A stretch of DNA of 64,000 bases. Source: Sciurus carolinensis. Its lineage: Eukaryota > Chordata > Mammalia > Rodentia > Sciuridae. Location of the stretch: positions 4,712,001 to 4,776,000 of the forward strand of contig NW_025920104.1 of assembly GCF_902686445.1 (NCBI RefSeq), written 5' to 3'. Of the stretch, positions 1 through 10,453 are shown piece by piece (the first letter of the stretch is position 1; every line of letters begins with the position of its first letter). A program made the translations under genes and the position numbers. The notes beneath the pieces are model-generated. The model was not told where the DNA came from. It ran no database searches and saw nothing but the letters and a program-made list of their open reading frames with translations.

Positions 1-2400
1 AGTCTATGTAACCAAAAGCTTTGTGCACAATAAATGGATTTTCCTTCACCACCACCTCAAATGAGTCCCCGGTGACTGTGTGTAGGTGACATCATTGCCC
101 TCACCCCTCCAAGGAAGAAACCCCATTCAATAGAAGAGTCATCTTGCTCCTGCCTTGGATCTCACACTCTTCCTGAGTGCCACCCTCACTTCCTGGAAAA
201 CAGAATGTCCAGCCTGTTCCAAGTGTTCATGTCTGGCTCTATCCAAGCCTTTCCCAGGACCTCCCAAACTAGGTTATCACCAGCACATCAGCTGTGATTA
301 GGATTGAGGAGAAACTCCAGCAATGCCACAGAATCCACTGAGAGGATTTCTCACAGCCTCTTATCAGAACTCAAGGTTGTCCTTTGGCTTGTGTGTGGTT
401 GCTGGTCCCACCTGGCCCTCAGGCCAGACTCCTCAAAGGGCATAGTTGTGGCTGCTTCAGATGGAGAGCACATTCCAGCTCCCACAGTCCAGTGGAATTA
501 TGTCACAAATTAGCTACCAATTAAAGCAGTCAAAGCTAAGGCTGCTCCTCATTGTCACTGGGCTGCTTCACAGTGCAGTGTGTGACAGCCTAGTCTTGGT
601 CCTGCTCCTCTGTGGGTTTCCTAAACTACCCAGGGAACTCTCAGGGTTGTAGGAGGGGTGTTGTTCTCTGCAGGGCCTGGAGGCCTCAGCAGGTTCCTGA
701 CTGCCTTTGCTCTTCTTGGTGCTGTGGTAGATTCATGGAGCCCCCATCTGCTCCATACTATGCACTGCCAGGGATTTTCAGGTTTTGCCCAGAATCATGG
801 CCCCACAAGCCTCACCTGCATCTGCACCATGATCTGTGGGTTGGGATTTGGGAAACATTGAAGAAGACTGGGTTCACAAAATGTTTGTATGTTCTGCCCA
901 GAATGGAACAAAAGCCTGTCCTCATGTCTCACTTAGGTTTCTACATCTTTCTATTTTCAAATATTTTTGATGAAACTTACAATCAATGAAGCCATTGCCC
1001 ACCAATCAAGATGAGGAATGAGGCCAAGGGGAGGTATGGAAGAAGTTGTGCGAATATGAGGAATAGGAAGGACTTGTACCAGGGTACCAATGATTCCTGC
1101 ACACTACCACAGAACTAGGCATGAGCCCCTGACATGACAGCTGTTGCTAACACAGGAACCAGAGTACCTACAAAACTAGTCATGAGCCCCTGACATGACA
1201 GCTGTTGCTAACACAGGAACCAGAGTACCTACAAAAGTCAGATGAAAAAGCAATCATATTTTAGCCCTGAAAGACAGATCATTTTAACAATCTTTATATA
1301 AAGGTTTCTGAACAAGAAATTATTAACTTCAGAAGTTGTTTTACCCAGATGTTCCTGCCTAGAAAGAAGAATGAAAAAATGACAAGTTTTCATTTTGGGT
1401 GATATTTCTATGGAAGCTGGAGTGATACCTTTGAATTGCAGTGTGCAATTCATAATTATTAGTACAGACACTTAGTTACAACTTGCATAGGGCTGATATA
1501 GCTTTGAGGGGTCAGACCAAGAATGGTAGCAGGGGTTTCAAACTGCAGAGTCCAGGATCTGGGGCCTGAGAGGGTGGGTCATGGGAGGTGGGAACTAGGA
1601 CAGCCCAGGGCAGGTCCATTGACCTGAACCAATTTCAATTCCATCACCAATGCATCCTAATATCCTATTCATCCAGCGTTAAGATAACCAGAACATAGGT
1701 GGACAGTTTGAGGGGGCTGATTCCAGTCTGGGGACTCTTGGCTCACCTCCATAGTGGAGTACTAGAAGCATCATCTCCATTCTTCTTCCATAGAAATAAA
1801 TGTATATATATGGGCCTGTCTCCACAGCCTACCTCAGACCATACTCATGGGGAAGCTTTGCCCAGAAGAAAGGTGAAGGTCTCTCCTTAGGTTGACTGTT
1901 GCTCACAGAGTGGAGCTGCCCAGTATAGAACTCACTTTAGAAAACCAGTCTGCGATTTATTCATTACAACCTCAAAAGCACATCAACCAAAACTGACAAA
2001 TGCATTCATATCTAGTTAAAATCCTCTGAACATCCAAGAAAATAATCAATTGAGTCAAGAGACAATCTCTGAGAGGAGGAAAGATATTTATAAGATTTTC
2101 ATTATGCCCAGAATCTCTAAGAAATTCAAACATTTCCATAGGAAAAAAAAAGAGATGAACAAACAAAAGCACACTAAACAATGGACCAAAGTTCTAGGTA
2201 GACATTTTCAAAAGCAGACACATGAGTTATGCCACTGCATGGTCCTGGTGGGAGACCACCAAGATGCCAAACTATGGGATCTGGTCAGAATGACCTGCAA
2301 TCTGCCCTGGCCCATGTCACTGGCTCACACAAGCTGTGAATATTCAAGGTTCAGAGGGGTCTGGGCCCCAAAAAAGCAAAGAAAAAGAAATTATGAGAAC
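1..2400. other. Unannotated sequence, no gene recognised
   Basis: Reading frames here are short (125 codons or fewer), overlap on both strands and resemble no family I know. Composition is ordinary mixed mammalian sequence. The only structure seen is the 61-bp tandem duplication listed separately. This is probably intergenic or intronic DNA; a short exon cannot be excluded by eye. Confidence 0.6.
1113..1234. repeat. 61-bp tandem duplication
   Basis: Two adjacent copies of a 61-bp block (about 1113-1173 and 1174-1234), each containing CATGAGCCCCTGACATGACA and ending in ACCTACAAAA. They differ at about one position near the start (AGGCATG versus AGTCATG), which suggests a fairly recent local duplication. 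No coding content. Confidence 0.85.
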
Positions 2401-2414
2401 AGGAACTGAAGGCT

Positions 2415-2509
2415 TGGGCTGGGGTTTTGGTTCAGTGGTTACAGCACTCGCATAGCATGCATGAGGTCATGGGTTTAAGCCTTAGCAACACATTAAAAAA
2501 ATAAAATAA
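2415..2509 (+). mobile_element. tRNA-derived ID-like SINE (squirrel type)
   Basis: The body opens with GGGCTGGGGTTTTGGTTCAG, followed by a GTGGTTACAGCACTCGC stretch resembling a pol III A box and a later GGTTTAAGCC where a B box would lie. It ends in an A-rich tail of the AAAAAAATAAAATAAA form. Imperfect 14-bp target duplications flank it (2401-2414 and 2510-2523, two mismatches). The layout and wording match the ID-like SINEs abundant in squirrels, and this is the main clue to the host. It is somewhat diverged, so an old insertion. Confidence 0.8.
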
Positions 2510-2528
2510 AGGAACAGAATGCTGGGAG

Positions 2529-3027
2529 TGTTGAGAGCAGGGTGGTATCTGTGCTACTAACTGTCTCAAGGACAAACAGGACTACTGGGCCCCTGTGCTT
2601 ACCAAGGTTGTTAAGAGATATTTGTCCGAGGAATGTGTGGTTGCCTGGAGACCTTATCCGTCAAGGATGGGAGCGGGGCTTAGCCCCGACTCATCTCCTG
2701 CATAGTTCACCCCTTCCCTCCTCCCTTCTTCCACTAGGACCGTTCAGTTCTGGCAAGACCCAATGAGAATCAAATAGATTGGCCGAACCCAACCAGAGGA
2801 GGACTAATGTTTAGCTGTTCAAATGTTAACCAATTAAAAGAACACTGTAAAACTGCTTGCCTTTCATTATAAAAACCCTGCTAACGAGGGCTCGGGGCCT
2901 CTCTTAGCATCACTATTTAAGGACGCAGAGGACCAGGTTCGAACTTGCTAATAAATGACTCTATGCTGCTTGCATTGATCGTGGTCTCTGGTGGTCCTTG
3001 TGGGGTCTCGAGCCTTTGGGCACAACA
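2529..3027 (+). repeat. ERV1 5' LTR
   Basis: Starts TGTTGAGAGC and ends GGGCACAACA. A TATA box (TATAAAAA at 2868-2875) and a polyadenylation signal (AATAAA at 2950-2955) mark U3, R and U5. Equal in length to the copy at 8800-9298, with about 11 substitutions between them. Confidence 0.95.
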
Positions 3028-3029
3028 TA

Positions 3030-3047
3030 TGGGGGCTTGTCTGGGAT
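3030..3047 (+). other. ERV1 primer binding site, tRNA-Pro type
   Basis: TGGGGGCTTGTCTGGGAT lies 2 bases after the LTR. It matches the tRNA-Pro primer site used by many gammaretroviruses except for two C-to-T changes, both at CpG positions, as expected from methylation decay. Confidence 0.9.
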
Positions 3048-3098
3048 GCCCCAAGCCCACCCAGACACCTGATCATAGAGTCATAAGTGACACCTTCG

Positions 3099-3110
3099 GC
3101 CGGTGAGTAA
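3099..3110 (+). other. Splice-donor-like site in ERV1 leader
   Basis: GCCGGTGAGTAA with GT at 3103-3104 fits the donor consensus (GTGAGT) and sits where a retroviral leader donor would lie. Use is inferred, not shown. Confidence 0.5.
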
Positions 3111-3230
3111 GGCATTGCCATGTGTTTTCTGGTCTGGATTGCCTTCAGGTTCTGGTTCTGGGCTGGCATAGTCCTGGCGGATGTGCTATAGGACCCCAGC
3201 AGGGTCTCGGGAGATGTCCCCTTGACCCGT

Positions 3231-3545
3231 TGGGTGACTTGTCGCATCTGGTGACTCTGTCACATCTCAGCAGATTTTGCGCTGCATCTGGGCAGCTTTT
3301 GTTCTGCATTCTGGCGACTTGTCGCATCTGGTGACTCTGTCACATCTGAGAAGTTTTTGCGCTGCATCTGGGCAGCTTTTGCACTGCATCTGGGCAATTC
3401 TGTCACATTTGAGTGACTCTCATATCTGGGCAGCTTTTGCGCTGCATCTGGGCAGCTTCTGTGCTGCATTCGGGCGACTTGTCGCATCTGGTTAACTCTT
3501 TGTCCCATTTGGGCATTGTGTTGCACCTGGGCAACTCTTTGATAT
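3231..3545 (+). repeat. Tandem repeat in ERV1 leader
   Basis: A minisatellite-like run built on a roughly 20-bp unit containing CATCTGGGCAGCTTTTG. It is organised into a larger 80-bp period (3241-3320 and 3321-3400 are near copies) followed by degenerate units to about 3545. It occupies the position of a packaging/leader region. The open minus-strand frames over it are products of the repeat. Confidence 0.85.
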
Positions 3546-3762
3546 AATTGGAAATTGTTTATTTTTATTGACAAAGTACCAGCTAGCCAATTTTTGATTC
3601 GGCGCACTACGTGTCTGTCTGTTTGTGTATTGTACTATATGGTCTTTACTCTTGCCTTCTATTAAATTCTTCATTGTGTTAATTCGATCTTAGGCTTAGG
3701 GATACTAATTGCAGGGTACTTTACAGTCCTTCTCCTTGTTCCTGAGAGATTTGTTTACTCCA
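3546..3762 (+). other. ERV1 leader remainder, non-coding
   Basis: A and T rich sequence between the tandem repeat and the shared module. No frame, RNA gene or known motif was seen. Confidence 0.5.
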
Positions 3763-5440
3763 ATCCCCTAGGCAGAGAGCTCAGCAGCTCCATTCCTCAA
3801 AAGTAGTAAGAAATAATGTTTTGTGATTTTCTGCATTCAAACCTAACCTGATTTCTCAACCAGGAAAAAAAAGGGTTAAAAAGCCCTGGGTGATCCTCCC
3901 TCCCCCCTGCCTGGCCTTGCTGAAGCCTGCATTGGAATGTAGGCTGCAGTAGTCTCAGCGGGAAAGGGGGGTAACCTGAAGATAAGAAAAAAAAGAAAAA
4001 AAAGGTGTCCATTTTAGACTTCTGGGCTGCTACACAGAACTAACTCATTCTCTAGGATTCTTGTTTTGTTTTGTTTTTCTCTAATGCTGTATTTTTGAGC
4101 TCATAATTTTGATCCTGCATACCTAGGTTAATGATTTTTTTTTCTTTTTGATCAGTTCTATTTTTATTCAACTAGAGTTTTTGAACATCTGTTACATTGC
4201 AATGGAGATTCACCTATAAAGTTACAAGGCCTTTGATTTTGTATTATTTGTATGTCGTGCTAATGTCGTGTTTTGTCTGTATCAAAACTGAGCGCTCCTA
4301 AAATTAAAATTTAAAGATGGATCCAAATACTTTTATTCACGTGATTTAAAAGGGTTCAATTTAAATTGGGTAAACTAATAAAAGTAAAATGTCTTTAGAA
4401 ATAACTCACAAGTCTCTAGGTGGTCAAACTAATGGAATGTTGATGTTAAACAATGTCTAATATCAATTGTTTCTAGGACTTTTCTTCAACAGGAAAAAGA
4501 CAGCAAATACTGTTCAGGACACTTGTCTAATATCTTGGTTTTTACAGAATAAGTGAATTAGAGTTAACATGTATGGGATTACTCAAATGTGTTTGTTGGT
4601 GACATCTGATTAATTTGCAAAGTTAAAATGCTCATTGTTAAATAACATCAAGTACTTTTAACTCCTTAAATTACATGGGGTAACATACTTAAACATTATT
4701 GGTGTTTTCATAGGTTGGTAAATTAAAAAGGGTTTAAAATTGCTTTGTGTCATTACTAAAAACAAGGTTATTAAGAGTTATGTTCTAACAGATAAAACCT
4801 CAACTCGGAGGGTGAGCCTTCCATCTGCTCCCTTACCACTTCCCCCTGCTCCCCCTCCAGTTCTGCAAAGCTCCAAGGAGCTCTTAGATTTGGATTTAGA
4901 GCTACCATCTCCCCTTTCACTGTGTTTCAGTTAGAGTTGTTTCAGAATGTAGACAAAAAGGGGTCAACAGATAGGAAAGAGAGAATAAAAGGTTCTGGGT
5001 TTGGAAATATATTTAATAAAAAGGAAAAGAAAATGTTTCTGGGTAAGAAAGTGCCTGTGTGATGGAATACATGAGGGTCTAAGTAAGTGCTAAGGAAGTC
5101 TGTGTGTAAGTAAAGGGCAAGTTTCAACAAGTCTGTGTGTAACTAAGTTGGTTGTGTGTATGTGAGATAGCTAAAGCTATTTAAGGTTTTTCCTAAGGTG
5201 AAATACTAATGTTCTGATATAAGCCAAAGTTTAATCTATATGGTAAAATAACATGGTAAAATAACAAGGATTTCTTAGAAACACTAATTTACTCTTAACT
5301 TTGTGTCTATTAAATTTTATTCTTTAAAACAATTAGTCTTAAAAATCGGGGTTTATACAATTATGGTTAAACAACTGTTAAGAGTATTGTACTATGTTAC
5401 AGAGTCTAAATTTTTCTTTAAAAACTGAATTTAGTAAGAT
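3763..5440 (+). other. Non-coding module shared with ERV2
   Basis: This stretch matches 22386-24011 inside ERV2 almost throughout, from CTAGGCAGAGAGCTCAGCAG to a region reading TTTCTTTAAAAACT. Differences are scattered substitutions, A-run length changes, and a replaced patch near 4795-4930 where this copy has a C-rich segment. It is AT rich, with stops in all frames. It is not recognisable as gag, pol or env. What it does is unknown; it could be a captured cellular sequence or a regulatory RNA region. Confidence 0.85.
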
Positions 5441-8376
5441 TAAAGTGTCAAGGTAATTGTGAAATGGTCACTCCTTGTATATTAAATGTATTCATATTTT
5501 CCAGGCATACAAGTTTTTAAAGCAGGAAATTTGTCAAGCTGCTATTCTCCAGAATAAACTTGTCTGTACTGGTAATATTAAACTTAAAGAGTACATTTTA
5601 TTGGGGATTTATTTCTATCATTTAATGTTCTATTATGGGACATATTATCAGTAAGGTATATGTAAAATTGGTTACTTATTTCACTGAGATAAAAATTTAA
5701 ATGTAAATGTATATCTAAGAGTTAGTGACAGCCTGATTTGTTTAAAGGTTCATATTGTAGAAGGTGAAAGCATTTTGCTACACAAAAGAAAAGTTAAAAG
5801 CTCTCTCAGCCTTTCTTTGATTGATTCCTGTTTTGGATATAATTTTAGACTGTGTTAACTAATGTTCATATGGACTCAGAAATCAATATATGTAAACTTC
5901 TTAAAATGACATTTAAGAAAGAGTATAATGCACTATAGCAAAAATGGGACAACAATGACTGAGATTGGGGTCCCTGACTTCATGACTGTAGCATGCCTGG
6001 TGCCTGGGAGTGTTCCTGTGTAGGAGCGCAAGATGCCTAACTGCTGTGGCAGTAGCCTCCCTGGGGAGGCTCTGTACAGGAGTCCTATCAGCTCTTACAT
6101 TGATATCAGGCACACAGCTCTTGGGCAGAAAGAAATTGTTTTGCTAGATAACCAGTGTTTCATCAGTTCCCTTCTCTAGTTCCTGCCCACCTTACAGTAA
6201 CTTTGGACAGTGGACTTCTTTGAGAGCTACACAGAGTTCCTAACATTGTACTTTGCAGTTGTGGGAAAAAGTTATGTAGATGGTCTAGTCTCTGTAACTC
6301 TCCTGAAAACAAAGAATAATGCTTACATAGTCTTTAACCTAATAATAAGACATGTATAAATGTTGCTAACATAACTCTTTAGATCTGCATTTCCATCAGA
6401 GAACAGAGCTCCATCTGATCTCAGCTTAATCTTCAAAATCTGTGTTTATAAACCTTTATTTTCTAATACTCCTTTGACCCTCACTGAACTTGAAAATTTG
6501 GTCATGCTGGTCATGGCAAAAGGGGCAAAAATTAGCTTTAGGATTAGAACATTTTACTTAAGACTTGTGAAGAGCCCTGCCTTACCTGAGATAAGGCTCT
6601 GCCTCACCCTGCTACATGTTAGAATGACTTCAAAGTAAGCCAGGCTTTAACTCATTTAAAGTTGTGCTCAAAAATTTGATGTTTGTTGTAAAGATTACTG
6701 TGATCTCAAACAGGGTATATAATGTAGAACTCAGCCAAAATTCAAGATAACTATTATACAAGCTAAATATGTTTTTACTCTTGCTAATTTCATTTTGTAA
6801 AACTGTTGCCTGTTACTATTTTGCAGAAGTAGCTGCTTCCAGAACATACAACCTAGGTAACTTGTGATAATAGGCCATCACCTTCAAAACAGATAGTATG
6901 TGGTAGTACTTTAATAAAAGGGTAAATGACTGTAAAGTTATGGACATTAAAGTTAAAGCTCAGTACTCTTACTGTATGACTGGTGAGACTGGCTTGCTGG
7001 ATGATTAAGATCAAACTTAGAAATTGGAATTAAATACAGAGGCCAAAAAAAAAAAAAAACAGTATCTTGCCCTCAAAGTCAGCCTGAACCCAGGGAATAA
7101 GAGGACTTCTCTAAGGAGCGCTGCAACTCTGGGTCACACAACCTCCTGATCAAGGAGATTGTTGAGACTAGAGGATGAGAATCACTCAGTGCATCTGCTG
7201 CAGAGGAGGGTCATGGAAAAAGGGAGACACCCCTAATGCTTTCAAGGAAAGCCACCTCATCGAGAAGACCCTGCCTAACCAATGGCACTAATGGAGCTAA
7301 GAAGTTGCTCTTAAGTTCTCTATGAGTGGCCCCTGTGGAAATTCAGCTGACTCTTTAACAAGACAGGAACCAGGTCAATTTGACCAGCTTGGTCTTGGAC
7401 ACCCAGCAAAACAGTTAAAACCAAAATATAGCCATTCTTGGGCATTTAAAAGAAATAATAGTTAAAAGTAACTTAAGATGTACACTTGTGTTAACCCACT
7501 AAAATTAAGAGTGGAAGCTACAAAAGAAAGATTCTTAGGCAAATGTGCCTGATAACTAACAAGGGAAACTGCCAGAGTCAGAAGATTTTAGTCAGTTTAA
7601 GGCCTACAGTCACAGGTAGGCTTTATCTATGTTTGCTCGTATGATTATCTATCCCTAAGTAACAGAAGTATAGAGATCTCTACTAAACACAGGTTATACC
7701 AATAAAGGGATATTTTACAAAAATCAGATGACATTAAGTAGCTTAACTATATTTTCTGGGGACCTCAATGACATTAAAAGTTAAATATTGTGTTTACATT
7801 CCTGATACCCTGGACAATGTTAAAGTCCCCAAATAAAGGCCTTGTCCCCTCCAGCTTTTGCTAGGCCTAGTTATGGGAATAATTTCTCAGTTCTTCCACC
7901 TCCTGGTGAGAGATTGACTTCTGTCATTTTCATGATACTCAGTGGCATATTTCAGATGCTGCAACATTTACTTTGTACTAATCTCATTTCAGTACTCATG
8001 TCTTTTTGTTCTTCTATCATAGAAGCACCCACCCCCAGATGAGTTTACAACCTCCTCTTCCCCAACCAGGCTTCTACCTTGGACCCCTCAATTGATCCAA
8101 TTTTTTAAAAAAGGAACTCCAAACTGCTTGCCCCTCACTGCCCCCTTTCAGCTTCGAAGAAGCCAGAAAGATCGATGCCCCCTTTCTTTTCCTTACAGCA
8201 GTTAGGAGTTCCTAAAGCTAAAGGGGAGAATGAAGCCAGAATTAAGGACAGGTAGTTAGTGTAGAAATAGGGAATCGGGTCAATTTGAGGAAATGAAGCC
8301 ATGAAGCCATCTGCCTTTGGAAGTTGGAGACTGCCCCTGAAAGAATGAAACATCAAGGATCTCTGGAGCTCATTAA
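5441..8376 (+). other. ERV1 non-coding interior
   Basis: AT-rich sequence with no reading frame longer than about 80 codons and no visible protease, reverse transcriptase or integrase motif. A pure A run lies near 7046-7060. Pyrimidine-rich tracts followed by AG near 8020 and 8200 could act as splice acceptors for the downstream env remnant, but this is speculative. The gag-pol content has either been replaced or decayed beyond recognition. Confidence 0.7.
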
Positions 8377-8757
8377 TTACCAAATTTACCTGCCTTTAAA
8401 GACTGTAAGCAAGGAGGTCTATGTGCAGCTCTGGGAGAAGAATGTTGGTTTTATGCTAATCATTCTGGAGTAGTGAGGGAATCCATGGCAAAAGTCAGAG
8501 AAGGACTAACAAACAGAAAGAAAGAACAGGAAGCTAGTCAGAACTGGTTTGAATCCTGGTTCAATTTTTCCCCTTGGTTAACTACTCTGGTGTCCGCTAC
8601 AGTGGGACCCCTAATATTGTTGTTACTAGCTTTAACTATAGGACCTTGTATAATCAATAAGTTAATTGCTTTTGTTAAAGATAGAATAAATACAGTACAG
8701 CTAATGGTGCTAAAGGCCCAATATCAGCCCATTAAGCAGCAAGAATTAGAACAATAG
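8377..8757 (+). pseudogene. env: ERV1 Env transmembrane subunit remnant
   Basis: The frame opens after a stop at 8374 and runs to 8757. It keeps the C-terminal half of a gammaretroviral TM protein: a CX6CC-like motif at about 8422-8448 in which the last cysteine is tryptophan (C, six residues, C, W), a tryptophan-rich membrane-proximal stretch ([12 protein letters not shown]), one hydrophobic membrane span of about 25 residues (8590-8660) containing [10 protein letters not shown], and a short cytoplasmic tail. The surface subunit, fusion peptide and the region just upstream of the CX6C motif are missing. It sits about 40 bases before the polypurine tract, as expected for the env end. An internal Met at 8473 is not a meaningful start. 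No function is expected. Confidence 0.85.
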
Positions 8758-8787
8758 AGACCCAAGATTGGCTCTCTAAATGTTCTT

Positions 8788-8799
8788 GGAAAGGGGGGA
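8788..8799 (+). other. ERV1 polypurine tract
   Basis: GGAAAGGGGGGA immediately before the TG of the 3' LTR, the position and composition of a plus-strand primer. Confidence 0.9.
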
Positions 8800-9298
8800 T
8801 GTTGAGAGCAGTGTGGTATCTGTGCTGCTAACTGTCTCAAGGACAAACAGGACTACTGGGCCCCTTTGCTTACCAAGGTTGTTAAGAGATATTTGTCCGA
8901 GGAATGTGCGGTTGCCTGGAGACCTTATCCGTCAAGGACGGGAGTGGGGCTTAGCCCCGACTCATCTCCTGCATAGTTCACCCCTTCCCTCCTCCCTTCT
9001 TCCACTAGGACCGTTCAGTTCTGGCAGGACCCAATGAGAATCAAATAGATTGGCCGAACCCAACCAGAGGAGGACTAATGTTTAGCTGTTCAAATGTTAA
9101 CCAATTGAAAGAACACTGTAAAACTGCTTGCCTTTCATTATAAAAACCCTGCTAACGAGGGCTCGGGGCCTCTCTTAGCATCACTGGTTAAGGACGCAGA
9201 GGACCAGGTTCGAACTTGCTAATAAATGACTCTTTGCTGCTTGCATTGATCGTGGTCTCTGGTGGTCCTTGTGGGGTCTCGAGCCTTTGGGCACAACA
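8800..9298 (+). repeat. ERV1 3' LTR
   Basis: 499 bp, TGTTGAGAGC to GGGCACAACA, with TATA box and AATAAA as in the 5' copy. About 11 substitutions separate the two LTRs. Confidence 0.95.
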
Positions 9299-9302
9299 GG
9301 AG

Positions 9303-10152
9303 CAAGGCCAACTGCCTTGGTGAGAAGTCTCCAATGATTTCTGGGGCCAAGAAGCCAGCAGCAACCTAAGAGGAAGAGGCTTATGCTTGAACAGCAGAGC
9401 CAGACTCTCTTTGCCCTGGAGGCCCTGCAACAGTGCTACAGGAAAAGACCCAGCAGGCCAGGGACCAGGGCAGCCCTAAGAAGCTGTCCACTGCTCTTCT
9501 GGATAAAAGGCAATGGAGAAAGCAGGAGCTGGACCAAAGGGGTCCTGGTGGGACATAGAAGGCAACAAAGATAGAGGAGGCAGTCAGGCTTCCTTGGAGG
9601 TGGCCTGCATGGAGCCACGGAGCTGGTGCTCATCTTCATTAAGGTGGAGATATGTGAGGTGGTACGGACTAGCAAGGCCCAGTGCAGGAAAGAGAAGCAG
9701 CAGAAGATGAAGGGAACCTCACAATGGTGACACTCCAGAACCGTCTGCAGGTGCCGGAGAGCCAGCAGCCACAGCAAGGCCCACTGAAAGAGCTGCATGG
9801 GGAGCAGGATGAAGGGCAGGTCCAGGATCTGGAGACCAAGATGAAGTGGACCACCTGGCTGAGCAAGATGTACTGTGTGATGATCTGCAGCAATGCATGC
9901 CTGCAGCTGGAGGCCCTGAAATACAGGTGAAACCCTGGGTGCAGTCACACTGCTCAGCTACATGGTGGAGAAAGCAGCAGACTCAGTACAAGGAGCAGCA
10001 GAACCTGCACAAGAACAAGGCGGCTGAGGTGGAGTGGTGCCTGTAATATAAAGCTGATACCCCACCTCCCAACCACTTATCAATCTGCGCTCTGCCCACC
10101 TCTTACCTTACAAGAATTTCTGGCTTATGCTGCCACCATTTTCCTGCTTCCC
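9303..10152 (+). other. Unrecognised sequence, possible decayed coiled-coil pseudogene
   Basis: Ancient flank between ERV1 and the LINE-1. Short plus-strand frames (9383-9574, 9513-9710, 9682-9930, 9846-10046) overlap in different phases and are rich in Gln, Glu, Lys and Leu, as if one longer coiled-coil coding sequence had been broken by frameshifts. The 170-codon minus-strand frame over the same place is Leu/Phe rich and looks like its shadow. I do not recognise the parent gene. It could equally be non-coding sequence with chance composition. Confidence 0.3.
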
Positions 10153-10164
10153 ACGTTAAGTCTT

Positions 10165-10453
10165 TTTTTTTTAATCTTTTTATTTTTATTTATTTATTTT
10201 TTTTATTTATTGTGAACAAATGGGATACATGTTCTTTCTCTGTTTGTACATAGAGTAAAGGCATACAATTTGTGTAATCATACGTTTACATAGGGTGATG
10301 TTGGTTGATTCATTCTGTTATTTTTTCCCCTTCCCCCCACCGCTCCCATCCCTCTTTTCCTTCTATACAGTCCTTCCTTCCCCCATTCTTGCCCCCCCCC
10401 TAACCCTCACTCTAACCCTAAAACTAACCCCTCCCACGCCCCATTATGTATCA
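10165..10453 (-). other. L1 3' UTR and A tail
   Basis: On the plus strand this shows T-rich sequence followed at about 10325-10440 by C-rich runs, which on the L1 strand is the polypurine/G-rich tract typical of mammalian L1 3' UTRs. The A tail is impure. Confidence 0.8.

Larger units (their letters stand above)
2529..9298 (+). mobile_element. ERV1: class I (gammaretrovirus-like) provirus, largely non-coding
   Basis: A complete proviral frame: 5' LTR 2529-3027, tRNA-Pro-type primer site, splice-donor-like site, long non-coding interior, Env transmembrane remnant, polypurine tract and 3' LTR 8800-9298. It is flanked by the 4-bp duplication GGAG (2525-2528 and 9299-9302), the size typical of gammaretroviruses. 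The LTRs are equal in length (499 bp) and differ at about 11 positions, near 2 percent, so the insertion is moderately young. No gag, protease or polymerase frame survives, and none is visible even as a diverged frame. It resembles VL30-type non-autonomous elements in organisation; that comparison is inference. It would depend on proteins from a helper retrovirus. Confidence 0.9.

Noticed and set aside
3145..3607. Minus-strand frames with QMRQVARMQ-type repeated peptides
   Set aside because: They are produced by the tandem repeat in the ERV1 leader read antisense.
9436..9948. 170-codon minus-strand frame
   Set aside because: Leu/Phe rich and opposite a Gln/Glu-rich strand, so best seen as a shadow; no recognisable domain.
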